Source: Molossus alvarezi (taxonomy: Eukaryota > Chordata > Mammalia > Chiroptera > Molossidae). From it: 64,000 nt of DNA. Shown here piece by piece: positions 9,582 through 21,541 of the stretch. A program made the translations under genes and the position numbers. The stretch's first letter is position 1. Every line of letters begins with the position of its first letter. The notes beneath the pieces were generated by a model. That model had not been told where the DNA came from and did not search any database. It saw only the letters and a list, made by a program, of their open reading frames with translations. The stretch lies in the NCBI GenBank assembly GCA_037176705.1, contig JBAWUJ010000075.1, positions 62,001 to 126,000 on the forward strand. Reading direction: 5' to 3'.

Positions 9582-9702
9582 GTCTCCGGCCATACCACCC
9601 TGAACGCGCCCGATCTCGTGGGATCTGGGAAGCTAAGCAGGGTCGGGCCCGGTCAGGACTTGGATGGGAGACCGCCTGGGAATGCCGGGTGCTGTAGGCT
9701 TT
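9582..9702 (+). rRNA. 5S rRNA-type gene copy 17
   Basis: Majority gene with a GACC, C9, C6-run spacer and GCGCTGCC; 594-bp unit. Confidence 0.9.
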
Positions 9703-10175
9703 CGCCGCTCCTTTTTGGTCCCCCCACAGCCAGCCAGCTGCGCACCTGCCGCGCTTCGGGCCGAGGGCCACGCAGCCCACGCACGCACGCGCCCCAGCCC
9801 ACGCCGGGGGCCGAGCGAGGGAATCTGGGGCCCAGAGGGGACCCCCCACGCCCCAGCAGCACACCAGCAGGCCGCCGCGCAAGGCGCCGCAACTCGCGGG
9901 CGCCCGCGCCCCCCCCCGGTGGGGCAGCGCAGCCCCGTGGGGCGGACCCCCCGGCCCCCCAGGCGCAGACCTTGGGGCCCCTGGACTGCGCATGCGCTGC
10001 CTGCCGAGCTCCGCGGTGAGGACCTGGTTCGAGGCTGGGCGGGACGGACCGCGCGCCTGGGTCCCCGAGAGCTGAGAGGGGCCGGTCCGCGCTCCGCCTG
10101 GCGGCCGGGGGGGCTGCCCGGGGGGCTGCCAGCCCAGGCGCTGGACTCTTAGGGCGCCTGGAGGCGGCCGCCAAC

Positions 10176-10296
10176 GTCTCCGGCCATACCACCCTGAACG
10201 CGCCCGATCTCGTGGGATCTGGGAAGCTAAGCAGGGTCGGGCCCGGTCAGGACTTGGATGGGAGACCGCCTGGGAATGCCGGGTGCTGTAGGCTTT
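10176..10296 (+). rRNA. 5S rRNA-type gene copy 18
   Basis: Majority gene, standard spacer. Confidence 0.9.
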
Positions 10297-10766
10297 CGCC
10301 GCTCCTTTTTGGTCCCCCCACAGCCAGCCAGCTGCGCACCTGCCGCGCTTCGGGCCGAGGGCCACGCAGCCCACGCACGCACGCGCCCCAGCCCACGCCG
10401 GGGGCCGAGCGAGGGAATCTGGGGCCCAGAGGGGATCCCCCCACGCCCCAGCAGCACACCAGCAGGCCGCCGCGCAAGGCGCCGCAACTCGCGGGCGCCC
10501 GCGCCCGCCGGTGGGGCAGCGCAGCCCCGTGGGGCGGACCCCCGGCCCCCCAGGCGCAGACCTTGGGGCCCCTGGACTGCGCATGCGCGGCCTGCCGAGC
10601 TCCGCGGTGAGGACCTGGTTCGAGGCTGGGCGGGACGGACCGCGCGCCTGGGTCCCCGAGAGCTGAGAGGGGCCGGTCCGCGCTCCGCCTGGCGGCCGGG
10701 GGGGCTGCCCGGGGGGCTGCCAGCCCAGGCGCTGGACTCTTAGGGCGCCTGGAGGCGGCCGCCAAC

Positions 10767-10887
10767 GTCTCCGGCCATACCACCCTGAACGCGCCCGATC
10801 TCGTGGGATCTGGGAAGCTAAGCAGGGTCGGGCCCGGTCAGGACTTGGATGGGAGACCGCCTGGGAATGCCGGGTGCTGTAGGCTTT
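10767..10887 (+). rRNA. 5S rRNA-type gene copy 19
   Basis: Majority gene. GCGCCGGCGCCC and GTGGTTCGG spacer, as at 1888 and 4849. Confidence 0.9.
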
Positions 10888-11357
10888 CGCCGCTCCTTTT
10901 TGGTCCCCCCACAGCCAGCCAGCTGCGCACCTGCCGCGCTTCGGGCCGAGGGCCACGCAGCCCACGCACGCACGCGCCCCAGCCCACGCCGGGGGCCGAG
11001 CGAGGGAATCTGGGGCCCAGAGGGGATCCCCCCACGCCCCAGCAGCACACCAGCAGGCCGCCGCGCAAGGCGCCGCAACTCGCGGGCGCCGGCGCCCGCC
11101 GGTGGGGCAGCGCAGCCCCGTGGTTCGGACCCCCGGCCCCCCAGGCGCAGACCTTGGGGCCCCTGGACTGCGCATGCGCGGCCTGCCGAGCTCCGCGGTG
11201 AGGACCTGGTTCGAGGCTGGGCGGGACGGACCGCGCGCCTGGGTCCCCGAGAGCTGAGAGGGGCCGGTCCGCGCTCCGCCTGGCGGCCGGGGGGGCTGCC
11301 CGGGGGGCTGCCAGCCCAGGCGCTGGACTCTTAGGGCGCCTGGAGGCGGCCGCCAAC

Positions 11358-11478
11358 GTCTCCGGCCATACCACCCTGAACGCGCCCGATCTCGTGGGAT
11401 CTGGGAAGCTAAGCAGGGTCGGGCCCGGTCAGGACTTGGATGGGAGACCGCCTGGGAATGCCGGGTGCTGTAGGCTTT
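11358..11478 (+). rRNA. 5S rRNA-type gene copy 20
   Basis: Majority gene, GAGGGTATCC and C9 spacer, 594 bp. Confidence 0.9.
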
Positions 11479-11951
11479 CGCCGCTCCTTTTTGGTCCCCC
11501 CACAGCCAGCCAGCTGCGCACCTGCCGCGCTTCGGGCCGAGGGCCACGCAGCCCACGCACGCACGCGCCCCAGCCCACGCCGGGGGCCGAGCGAGGGAAT
11601 CTGGGGCCCAGAGGGTATCCCCCCACGCCCCAGCAGCACACCAGCAGGCCGCCGCGCAAGGCGCCGCAACTCGCGGGCGCCCGCGCCCCCCCCCGGTGGG
11701 GCAGCGCAGCCCCGTGGGGCGGACCCCCGGCCCCCCAGGCGCAGACCTTGGGGCCCCTGGACTGCGCATGCGCGGCCTGCCGAGCTCCGCGGTGAGGACC
11801 TGGTTCGAGGCTGGGCGGGACGGACCGCGCGCCTGGGTCCCCGAGAGCTGAGAGGGGCCGGTCCGCGCTCCGCCTGGCGGCCGGGGGGGCTGCCCGGGGG
11901 GCTGCCAGCCCAGGCGCTGGACTCTTAGGGCGCCTGGAGGCGGCCGCCAAC

Positions 11952-12072
11952 GTCTCCGGCCATACCACCCTGAACGCGCCCGATCTCGTGGGATCTGGGA
12001 AGCTAAGCAGGGTCGGGCCCGGTCAGGACTTGGATGGGAGACCGCCTGGGAATGCCGGGTGCTGTAGGCTTT
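11952..12072 (+). rRNA. 5S rRNA-type gene copy 21
   Basis: Majority gene with GACC, C9, C6-run, GCGCTGCC spacer; 594 bp. Confidence 0.9.
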
Positions 12073-12545
12073 CGCCGCTCCTTTTTGGTCCCCCCACAGC
12101 CAGCCAGCTGCGCACCTGCCGCGCTTCGGGCCGAGGGCCACGCAGCCCACGCACGCACGCGCCCCAGCCCACGCCGGGGGCCGAGCGAGGGAATCTGGGG
12201 CCCAGAGGGGACCCCCCACGCCCCAGCAGCACACCAGCAGGCCGCCGCGCAAGGCGCCGCAACTCGCGGGCGCCCGCGCCCCCCCCCGGTGGGGCAGCGC
12301 AGCCCCGTGGGGCGGACCCCCCGGCCCCCCAGGCGCAGACCTTGGGGCCCCTGGACTGCGCATGCGCTGCCTGCCGAGCTCCGCGGTGAGGACCTGGTTC
12401 GAGGCTGGGCGGGACGGACCGCGCGCCTGGGTCCCCGAGAGCTGAGAGGGGCCGGTCCGCGCTCCGCCTGGCGGCCGGGGGGGCTGCCCGGGGGGCTGCC
12501 AGCCCAGGCGCTGGACTCTTAGGGCGCCTGGAGGCGGCCGCCAAC

Positions 12546-12666
12546 GTCTCCGGCCATACCACCCTGAACGCGCCCGATCTCGTGGGATCTGGGAAGCTAA
12601 GCAGGGTCGGGCCCGGTCAGGACTTGGATGGGAGACCGCCTGGGAATGCCGGGTGCTGTAGGCTTT
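12546..12666 (+). rRNA. 5S rRNA-type gene copy 22
   Basis: Majority gene, standard spacer. Confidence 0.9.
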
Positions 12667-13136
12667 CGCCGCTCCTTTTTGGTCCCCCCACAGCCAGCCA
12701 GCTGCGCACCTGCCGCGCTTCGGGCCGAGGGCCACGCAGCCCACGCACGCACGCGCCCCAGCCCACGCCGGGGGCCGAGCGAGGGAATCTGGGGCCCAGA
12801 GGGGATCCCCCCACGCCCCAGCAGCACACCAGCAGGCCGCCGCGCAAGGCGCCGCAACTCGCGGGCGCCCGCGCCCGCCGGTGGGGCAGCGCAGCCCCGT
12901 GGGGCGGACCCCCGGCCCCCCAGGCGCAGACCTTGGGGCCCCTGGACTGCGCATGCGCGGCCTGCCGAGCTCCGCGGTGAGGACCTGGTTCGAGGCTGGG
13001 CGGGACGGACCGCGCGCCTGGGTCCCCGAGAGCTGAGAGGGGCCGGTCCGCGCTCCGCCTGGCGGCCGGGGGGGCTGCCCGGGGGGCTGCCAGCCCAGGC
13101 GCTGGACTCTTAGGGCGCCTGGAGGCGGCCGCCAAC

Positions 13137-13257
13137 GTCTCCGGCCATACCACCCTGAACGCGCCCGATCTCGTGGGATCTGGGAAGCTAAGGAGGGTCG
13201 GGCCCGGTCAGGACTTGGATGGGAGACCGCCTGGGAATGCCGGGTGCTGTAGGCTTT
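13137..13257 (+). rRNA. 5S rRNA-type gene copy 23, box A variant
   Basis: Majority gene plus C57G in box A (13193), a change otherwise seen only in the chimera at 6031. Standard spacer. Confidence 0.9.
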
Positions 13258-13727
13258 CGCCGCTCCTTTTTGGTCCCCCCACAGCCAGCCAGCTGCGCAC
13301 CTGCCGCGCTTCGGGCCGAGGGCCACGCAGCCCACGCACGCACGCGCCCCAGCCCACGCCGGGGGCCGAGCGAGGGAATCTGGGGCCCAGAGGGGATCCC
13401 CCCACGCCCCAGCAGCACACCAGCAGGCCGCCGCGCAAGGCGCCGCAACTCGCGGGCGCCCGCGCCCGCCGGTGGGGCAGCGCAGCCCCGTGGGGCGGAC
13501 CCCCGGCCCCCCAGGCGCAGACCTTGGGGCCCCTGGACTGCGCATGCGCGGCCTGCCGAGCTCCGCGGTGAGGACCTGGTTCGAGGCTGGGCGGGACGGA
13601 CCGCGCGCCTGGGTCCCCGAGAGCTGAGAGGGGCCGGTCCGCGCTCCGCCTGGCGGCCGGGGGGGCTGCCCGGGGGGCTGCCAGCCCAGGCGCTGGACTC
13701 TTAGGGCGCCTGGAGGCGGCCGCCAAC

Positions 13728-13848
13728 GTCTCCGGCCATACCACCCTGAACGCGCCCGATCTCGTGGGATCTGGGAAGCTAAGCAGGGTCGGGCCCGGTC
13801 AGGACTTGGATGGGAGACCGCCTGGGAATGCCGGGTGCTGTAGGCTTT
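13728..13848 (+). rRNA. 5S rRNA-type gene copy 24
   Basis: Majority gene; GCGCCGGCGCCC spacer with normal GTGGGGCGG, as in the unit at 6031. Confidence 0.9.
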
Positions 13849-14318
13849 CGCCGCTCCTTTTTGGTCCCCCCACAGCCAGCCAGCTGCGCACCTGCCGCGC
13901 TTCGGGCCGAGGGCCACGCAGCCCACGCACGCACGCGCCCCAGCCCACGCCGGGGGCCGAGCGAGGGAATCTGGGGCCCAGAGGGGATCCCCCCACGCCC
14001 CAGCAGCACACCAGCAGGCCGCCGCGCAAGGCGCCGCAACTCGCGGGCGCCGGCGCCCGCCGGTGGGGCAGCGCAGCCCCGTGGGGCGGACCCCCGGCCC
14101 CCCAGGCGCAGACCTTGGGGCCCCTGGACTGCGCATGCGCGGCCTGCCGAGCTCCGCGGTGAGGACCTGGTTCGAGGCTGGGCGGGACGGACCGCGCGCC
14201 TGGGTCCCCGAGAGCTGAGAGGGGCCGGTCCGCGCTCCGCCTGGCGGCCGGGGGGGCTGCCCGGGGGGCTGCCAGCCCAGGCGCTGGACTCTTAGGGCGC
14301 CTGGAGGCGGCCGCCAAC

Positions 14319-14439
14319 GTCTCCGGCCATACCACCCTGAACGCGCCCGATCTCGTGGGATCTGGGAAGCTAAGCAGGGTCGGGCCCGGTCAGGACTTGG
14401 ATGGGAGACCGCCTGGGAATGCCGGGTGCTGTAGGCTTT
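14319..14439 (+). rRNA. 5S rRNA-type gene copy 25
   Basis: Majority gene, standard spacer. Confidence 0.9.
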
Positions 14440-14909
14440 CGCCGCTCCTTTTTGGTCCCCCCACAGCCAGCCAGCTGCGCACCTGCCGCGCTTCGGGCCG
14501 AGGGCCACGCAGCCCACGCACGCACGCGCCCCAGCCCACGCCGGGGGCCGAGCGAGGGAATCTGGGGCCCAGAGGGGATCCCCCCACGCCCCAGCAGCAC
14601 ACCAGCAGGCCGCCGCGCAAGGCGCCGCAACTCGCGGGCGCCCGCGCCCGCCGGTGGGGCAGCGCAGCCCCGTGGGGCGGACCCCCGGCCCCCCAGGCGC
14701 AGACCTTGGGGCCCCTGGACTGCGCATGCGCGGCCTGCCGAGCTCCGCGGTGAGGACCTGGTTCGAGGCTGGGCGGGACGGACCGCGCGCCTGGGTCCCC
14801 GAGAGCTGAGAGGGGCCGGTCCGCGCTCCGCCTGGCGGCCGGGGGGGCTGCCCGGGGGGCTGCCAGCCCAGGCGCTGGACTCTTAGGGCGCCTGGAGGCG
14901 GCCGCCAAC

Positions 14910-15030
14910 GTCTCCGGCCATACCACCCTGAACGCGCCCGATCTCGTGGGATCTGGGAAGCTAAGCAGGGTCGGGCCCGGTCAGGACTTGGATGGGAGAC
15001 CGCCTGGGAATGCCGGGTGCTGTAGGCTTT
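14910..15030 (+). rRNA. 5S rRNA-type gene copy 26
   Basis: Majority gene, standard spacer. Confidence 0.9.
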
Positions 15031-15500
15031 CGCCGCTCCTTTTTGGTCCCCCCACAGCCAGCCAGCTGCGCACCTGCCGCGCTTCGGGCCGAGGGCCACG
15101 CAGCCCACGCACGCACGCGCCCCAGCCCACGCCGGGGGCCGAGCGAGGGAATCTGGGGCCCAGAGGGGATCCCCCCACGCCCCAGCAGCACACCAGCAGG
15201 CCGCCGCGCAAGGCGCCGCAACTCGCGGGCGCCCGCGCCCGCCGGTGGGGCAGCGCAGCCCCGTGGGGCGGACCCCCGGCCCCCCAGGCGCAGACCTTGG
15301 GGCCCCTGGACTGCGCATGCGCGGCCTGCCGAGCTCCGCGGTGAGGACCTGGTTCGAGGCTGGGCGGGACGGACCGCGCGCCTGGGTCCCCGAGAGCTGA
15401 GAGGGGCCGGTCCGCGCTCCGCCTGGCGGCCGGGGGGGCTGCCCGGGGGGCTGCCAGCCCAGGCGCTGGACTCTTAGGGCGCCTGGAGGCGGCCGCCAAC

Positions 15501-15621
15501 GTCTCCGGCCATACCACCCTGAACGCGCCCGATCTCGTGGGATCTGGGAAGCTAAGCAGGGTCGGGCCCGGTCAGGACTTGGATGGGAGACCGCCTGGGA
15601 ATGCCGGGTGCTGTAGGCTTT
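15501..15621 (+). rRNA. 5S rRNA-type gene copy 27
   Basis: Majority gene, C8 spacer, 593 bp. Confidence 0.9.
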
Positions 15622-16093
15622 CGCCGCTCCTTTTTGGTCCCCCCACAGCCAGCCAGCTGCGCACCTGCCGCGCTTCGGGCCGAGGGCCACGCAGCCCACG
15701 CACGCACGCGCCCCAGCCCACGCCGGGGGCCGAGCGAGGGAATCTGGGGCCCAGAGGGGATCCCCCCACGCCCCAGCAGCACACCAGCAGGCCGCCGCGC
15801 AAGGCGCCGCAACTCGCGGGCGCCCGCGCCCCCCCCGGTGGGGCAGCGCAGCCCCGTGGGGCGGACCCCCGGCCCCCCAGGCGCAGACCTTGGGGCCCCT
15901 GGACTGCGCATGCGCGGCCTGCCGAGCTCCGCGGTGAGGACCTGGTTCGAGGCTGGGCGGGACGGACCGCGCGCCTGGGTCCCCGAGAGCTGAGAGGGGC
16001 CGGTCCGCGCTCCGCCTGGCGGCCGGGGGGGCTGCCCGGGGGGCTGCCAGCCCAGGCGCTGGACTCTTAGGGCGCCTGGAGGCGGCCGCCAAC

Positions 16094-16214
16094 GTCTCCG
16101 GCCATACCACCCTGAACGCGCCCGATCTCGTGGGATCTGGGAAGCTAAGCAGGGTCGGGCCCGGTCAGGACTTGGATGGGAGACCGCCTGGGAATGCCGG
16201 GTGCTGTAGGCTTT
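16094..16214 (+). rRNA. 5S rRNA-type gene copy 28
   Basis: Majority gene; CCTGGTGGCC spacer, twin of the unit at 8397. Confidence 0.9.
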
Positions 16215-16684
16215 CGCCGCTCCTTTTTGGTCCCCCCACAGCCAGCCAGCTGCGCACCTGCCGCGCTTCGGGCCGAGGGCCACGCAGCCCACGCACGCAC
16301 GCGCCCCAGCCCACGCCGGGGGCCGAGCGAGGGAATCTGGGGCCCAGAGGGGATCCCCCCACGCCCCAGCAGCACACCAGCAGGCCGCCGCGCAAGGCGC
16401 CGCAACTCGCGGGCGCCCGCGCCCGCCGGTGGGGCAGCGCAGCCCCGTGGGGCGGACCCCCGGCCCCCCAGGCGCAGACCTTGGGGCCCCTGGACTGCGC
16501 ATGCGCGGCCTGCCGAGCTCCGCGGTGAGGACCTGGTTCGAGGCTGGGCGGGACGGACCGCGCGCCTGGGTCCCCGAGAGCTGAGAGGGGCCGGTCCGCG
16601 CTCCGCCTGGTGGCCGGGGGGGCTGCCCGGGGGGCTGCCAGCCCAGGCGCTGGACTCTTAGGGCGCCTGGAGGCGGCCGCCAAC

Positions 16685-16805
16685 GTCTCCGGCCATACCA
16701 CCCTGAACGCGCCCGATCTCGTGGGATCTGGGAAGCTAAGCAGGGTCGGGCCCGGTCAGGACTTGGATGGGAGACCGCCTGGGAATGCCGGGTGCTGTAG
16801 GCTTT
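16685..16805 (+). rRNA. 5S rRNA-type gene copy 29
   Basis: Majority gene; GAGGGTATCC and C9 spacer, 594 bp. Confidence 0.9.
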
Positions 16806-17278
16806 CGCCGCTCCTTTTTGGTCCCCCCACAGCCAGCCAGCTGCGCACCTGCCGCGCTTCGGGCCGAGGGCCACGCAGCCCACGCACGCACGCGCCCCAG
16901 CCCACGCCGGGGGCCGAGCGAGGGAATCTGGGGCCCAGAGGGTATCCCCCCACGCCCCAGCAGCACACCAGCAGGCCGCCGCGCAAGGCGCCGCAACTCG
17001 CGGGCGCCCGCGCCCCCCCCCGGTGGGGCAGCGCAGCCCCGTGGGGCGGACCCCCGGCCCCCCAGGCGCAGACCTTGGGGCCCCTGGACTGCGCATGCGC
17101 GGCCTGCCGAGCTCCGCGGTGAGGACCTGGTTCGAGGCTGGGCGGGACGGACCGCGCGCCTGGGTCCCCGAGAGCTGAGAGGGGCCGGTCCGCGCTCCGC
17201 CTGGCGGCCGGGGGGGCTGCCCGGGGGGCTGCCAGCCCAGGCGCTGGACTCTTAGGGCGCCTGGAGGCGGCCGCCAAC

Positions 17279-17399
17279 GTCTCCGGCCATACCACCCTGA
17301 ACGCGCCCGATCTCGTGGGATCTGGGAAGCTAAGCAGGGTCGGGCCCGGTCAGGACTTGGATGGGAGACCGCCTGGGAATGCCGGGTGCTGTAGGCTTT
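17279..17399 (+). rRNA. 5S rRNA-type gene copy 30
   Basis: Majority gene. Last unit with the GACC, C9, C6-run, GCGCTGCC spacer. Confidence 0.9.
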
Positions 17400-17872
17400 C
17401 GCCGCTCCTTTTTGGTCCCCCCACAGCCAGCCAGCTGCGCACCTGCCGCGCTTCGGGCCGAGGGCCACGCAGCCCACGCACGCACGCGCCCCAGCCCACG
17501 CCGGGGGCCGAGCGAGGGAATCTGGGGCCCAGAGGGGACCCCCCACGCCCCAGCAGCACACCAGCAGGCCGCCGCGCAAGGCGCCGCAACTCGCGGGCGC
17601 CCGCGCCCCCCCCCGGTGGGGCAGCGCAGCCCCGTGGGGCGGACCCCCCGGCCCCCCAGGCGCAGACCTTGGGGCCCCTGGACTGCGCATGCGCTGCCTG
17701 CCGAGCTCCGCGGTGAGGACCTGGTTCGAGGCTGGGCGGGACGGACCGCGCGCCTGGGTCCCCGAGAGCTGAGAGGGGCCGGTCCGCGCTCCGCCTGGCG
17801 GCCGGGGGGGCTGCCCGGGGGGCTGCCAGCCCAGGCGCTGGACTCTTAGGGCGCCTGGAGGCGGCCGCCAAC

Positions 17873-17993
17873 GTCTCCGGCCATACCACCCTGAACGCGC
17901 CCGATCTCGTGGGATCTGGGAAGCTAAGCAGGGTCGGGCCCGGTCAGGACTTGGATGGGAGACCGCCTGGGAATGCCGGGTGCTGTAGGCTTT
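17873..17993 (+). rRNA. 5S rRNA-type gene copy 31
   Basis: Majority gene. Standard spacer with base -40 C, the state that becomes common from here on. Confidence 0.9.
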
Positions 17994-18463
17994 CGCCGCT
18001 CCTTTTTGGTCCCCCCACAGCCAGCCAGCTGCGCACCTGCCGCGCTTCGGGCCGAGGGCCACGCAGCCCACGCACGCACGCGCCCCAGCCCACGCCGGGG
18101 GCCGAGCGAGGGAATCTGGGGCCCAGAGGGGATCCCCCCACGCCCCAGCAGCACACCAGCAGGCCGCCGCGCAAGGCGCCGCAACTCGCGGGCGCCCGCG
18201 CCCGCCGGTGGGGCAGCGCAGCCCCGTGGGGCGGACCCCCGGCCCCCCAGGCGCAGACCTTGGGGCCCCTGGACTGCGCATGCGCGGCCTGCCGAGCTCC
18301 GCGGTGAGGACCTGGTTCGAGGCTGGGCGGGACGGACCGCGCGCCTGGGTCCCCGAGAGCTGAGAGGGGCCGGTCCGCGCTCCGCCTGGCGGCCGGGGGG
18401 GCTGCCCGGGGGGCTGCCAGCCCCGGCGCTGGACTCTTAGGGCGCCTGGAGGCGGCCGCCAAC

Positions 18464-18584
18464 GTCTCCGGCCATACCACCCTGAACGCGCCCGATCTCG
18501 TGGGATCTGGGAAGCTAAGCAGGGTCGGGCCCGGTCAGGACTTGGATGGGAGACCGCCTGGGAATGCCGGGTGCTGTAGGCTTT
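18464..18584 (+). rRNA. 5S rRNA-type gene copy 32
   Basis: Majority gene, standard spacer, base -40 C. Confidence 0.9.
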
Positions 18585-19054
18585 CGCCGCTCCTTTTTGG
18601 TCCCCCCACAGCCAGCCAGCTGCGCACCTGCCGCGCTTCGGGCCGAGGGCCACGCAGCCCACGCACGCACGCGCCCCAGCCCACGCCGGGGGCCGAGCGA
18701 GGGAATCTGGGGCCCAGAGGGGATCCCCCCACGCCCCAGCAGCACACCAGCAGGCCGCCGCGCAAGGCGCCGCAACTCGCGGGCGCCCGCGCCCGCCGGT
18801 GGGGCAGCGCAGCCCCGTGGGGCGGACCCCCGGCCCCCCAGGCGCAGACCTTGGGGCCCCTGGACTGCGCATGCGCGGCCTGCCGAGCTCCGCGGTGAGG
18901 ACCTGGTTCGAGGCTGGGCGGGACGGACCGCGCGCCTGGGTCCCCGAGAGCTGAGAGGGGCCGGTCCGCGCTCCGCCTGGCGGCCGGGGGGGCTGCCCGG
19001 GGGGCTGCCAGCCCCGGCGCTGGACTCTTAGGGCGCCTGGAGGCGGCCGCCAAC

Positions 19055-19175
19055 GTCTCCGGCCATACCACCCTGAACGCGCCCGATCTCGTGGGATCTG
19101 GGAAGCTAAGCAGGGTCGGGCCCGGTCAGGACTTGGATGGGAGACCGCCTGGGAATGCCGGGTGCTGTAGGCTTT
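19055..19175 (+). rRNA. 5S rRNA-type gene copy 33
   Basis: Majority gene. First GACC, AAGGTGCC, C8 spacer (592 bp) with an intact NRF-1 motif. Confidence 0.9.
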
Positions 19176-19646
19176 CGCCGCTCCTTTTTGGTCCCCCCAC
19201 AGCCAGCCAGCTGCGCACCTGCCGCGCTTCGGGCCGAGGGCCACGCAGCCCACGCACGCACGCGCCCCAGCCCACGCCGGGGGCCGAGCGAGGGAATCTG
19301 GGGCCCAGAGGGGACCCCCCACGCCCCAGCAGCACACCAGCAGGCCGCCGCGCAAGGTGCCGCAACTCGCGGGCGCCCGCGCCCCCCCCGGTGGGGCAGC
19401 GCAGCCCCGTGGGGCGGACCCCCGGCCCCCCAGGCGCAGACCTTGGGGCCCCTGGACTGCGCATGCGCGGCCTGCCGAGCTCCGCGGTGAGGACCTGGTT
19501 CGAGGCTGGGCGGGACGGACCGCGCGCCTGGGTCCCCGAGAGCTGAGAGGGGCCGGTCCGCGCTCCGCCTGGCGGCCGGGGGGGCTGCCCGGGGGGCTGC
19601 CAGCCCCGGCGCTGGACTCTTAGGGCGCCTGGAGGCGGCCGCCAAC

Positions 19647-19767
19647 GTCTCCGGCCATACCACCCTGAACGCGCCCGATCTCGTGGGATCTGGGAAGCTA
19701 AGCAGGGTCGGGCCCGGTCAGGACTTGGATGGGAGACCGCCTGGGAATGCCGGGTGCTGTAGGCTTT
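19647..19767 (+). rRNA. 5S rRNA-type gene copy 34
   Basis: Majority gene. GACC combined with CCCGCC gives a 590-bp unit, a recombinant of two spacer types. Confidence 0.9.
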
Positions 19768-20236
19768 CGCCGCTCCTTTTTGGTCCCCCCACAGCCAGCC
19801 AGCTGCGCACCTGCCGCGCTTCGGGCCGAGGGCCACGCAGCCCACGCACGCACGCGCCCCAGCCCACGCCGGGGGCCGAGCGAGGGAATCTGGGGCCCAG
19901 AGGGGACCCCCCACGCCCCAGCAGCACACCAGCAGGCCGCCGCGCAAGGCGCCGCAACTCGCGGGCGCCCGCGCCCGCCGGTGGGGCAGCGCAGCCCCGT
20001 GGGGCGGACCCCCGGCCCCCCAGGCGCAGACCTTGGGGCCCCTGGACTGCGCATGCGCGGCCTGCCGAGCTCCGCGGTGAGGACCTGGTTCGAGGCTGGG
20101 CGGGACGGACCGCGCGCCTGGGTCCCCGAGAGCTGAGAGGGGCCGGTCCGCGCTCCGCCTGGCGGCCGGGGGGGCTGCCCGGGGGGCTGCCAGCCCAGGC
20201 GCTGGACTCTTAGGGCGCCTGGAGGCGGCCGCCAAC

Positions 20237-20357
20237 GTCTCCGGCCATACCACCCTGAACGCGCCCGATCTCGTGGGATCTGGGAAGCTAAGCAGGGTCG
20301 GGCCCGGTCAGGACTTGGATGGGAGACCGCCTGGGAATGCCGGGTGCTGTAGGCTTT
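20237..20357 (+). rRNA. 5S rRNA-type gene copy 35
   Basis: Majority gene; spacer has GCGCGCCCGGGTCC in place of GCGCGCCTGGGTCC. Confidence 0.9.
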
Positions 20358-20827
20358 CGCCGCTCCTTTTTGGTCCCCCCACAGCCAGCCAGCTGCGCAC
20401 CTGCCGCGCTTCGGGCCGAGGGCCACGCAGCCCACGCACGCACGCGCCCCAGCCCACGCCGGGGGCCGAGCGAGGGAATCTGGGGCCCAGAGGGGATCCC
20501 CCCACGCCCCAGCAGCACACCAGCAGGCCGCCGCGCAAGGCGCCGCAACTCGCGGGCGCCCGCGCCCGCCGGTGGGGCAGCGCAGCCCCGTGGGGCGGAC
20601 CCCCGGCCCCCCAGGCGCAGACCTTGGGGCCCCTGGACTGCGCATGCGCGGCCTGCCGAGCTCCGCGGTGAGGACCTGGTTCGAGGCTGGGCGGGACGGA
20701 CCGCGCGCCCGGGTCCCCGAGAGCTGAGAGGGGCCGGTCCGCGCTCCGCCTGGCGGCCGGGGGGGCTGCCCGGGGGGCTGCCAGCCCCGGCGCTGGACTC
20801 TTAGGGCGCCTGGAGGCGGCCGCCAAC

Positions 20828-20948
20828 GTCTCCGGCCATACCACCCTGAACGCGCCCGATCTCGTGGGATCTGGGAAGCTAAGCAGGGTCGGGCCCGGTC
20901 AGGACTTGGATGGGAGACCGCCTGGGAATGCCGGGTGCTGTAGGCTTT
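20828..20948 (+). rRNA. 5S rRNA-type gene copy 36
   Basis: Majority gene; C8-type spacer in which the last C is T (CCCTGGTGG), 593 bp. Confidence 0.9.
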
Positions 20949-21420
20949 CGCCGCTCCTTTTTGGTCCCCCCACAGCCAGCCAGCTGCGCACCTGCCGCGC
21001 TTCGGGCCGAGGGCCACGCAGCCCACGCACGCACGCGCCCCAGCCCACGCCGGGGGCCGAGCGAGGGAATCTGGGGCCCAGAGGGGATCCCCCCACGCCC
21101 CAGCAGCACACCAGCAGGCCGCCGCGCAAGGCGCCGCAACTCGCGGGCGCCCGCGCCCCCCCTGGTGGGGCAGCGCAGCCCCGTGGGGCGGACCCCCGGC
21201 CCCCCAGGCGCAGACCTTGGGGCCCCTGGACTGCGCATGCGCGGCCTGCCGAGCTCCGCGGTGAGGACCTGGTTCGAGGCTGGGCGGGACGGACCGCGCG
21301 CCTGGGTCCCCGAGAGCTGAGAGGGGCCGGTCCGCGCTCCGCCTGGCGGCCGGGGGGGCTGCCCGGGGGGCTGCCAGCCCCGGCGCTGGACTCTTAGGGC
21401 GCCTGGAGGCGGCCGCCAAC

Positions 21421-21541
21421 GTCTCCGGCCATACCACCCTGAACGCGCCCGATCTCGTGGGATCTGGGAAGCTAAGCAGGGTCGGGCCCGGTCAGGACTT
21501 GGATGGGAGACCGCCTGGGAATGCCGGGTGCTGTAGGCTTT
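21421..21541 (+). rRNA. 5S rRNA-type gene copy 37
   Basis: Majority gene; GACC, C8 spacer with GGACTGCGCG (a lost CpG), 592 bp. Confidence 0.9.

Larger units (their letters stand above)
6031..10766 (+). repeat. Eight-unit block, left copy (partner 13728-18463)
   Basis: The order of spacer types (GCGCCGGCGCCC, standard, standard, C8, CCTGGTGGCC, GAGGGTATCC, GACC/GCGCTGCC, standard) recurs at a constant offset of 7697 bp. The chimeric 5' half of the gene at 6031 is not shared by 13728, so the duplication boundary lies within or just after that gene. Confidence 0.75.
13728..18463 (+). repeat. Eight-unit block, right copy (partner 6031-10766)
   Basis: It carries the same ordered marks as the left copy at +7697 bp. 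It differs at base -40 of the last unit (C instead of A). Confidence 0.75.
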
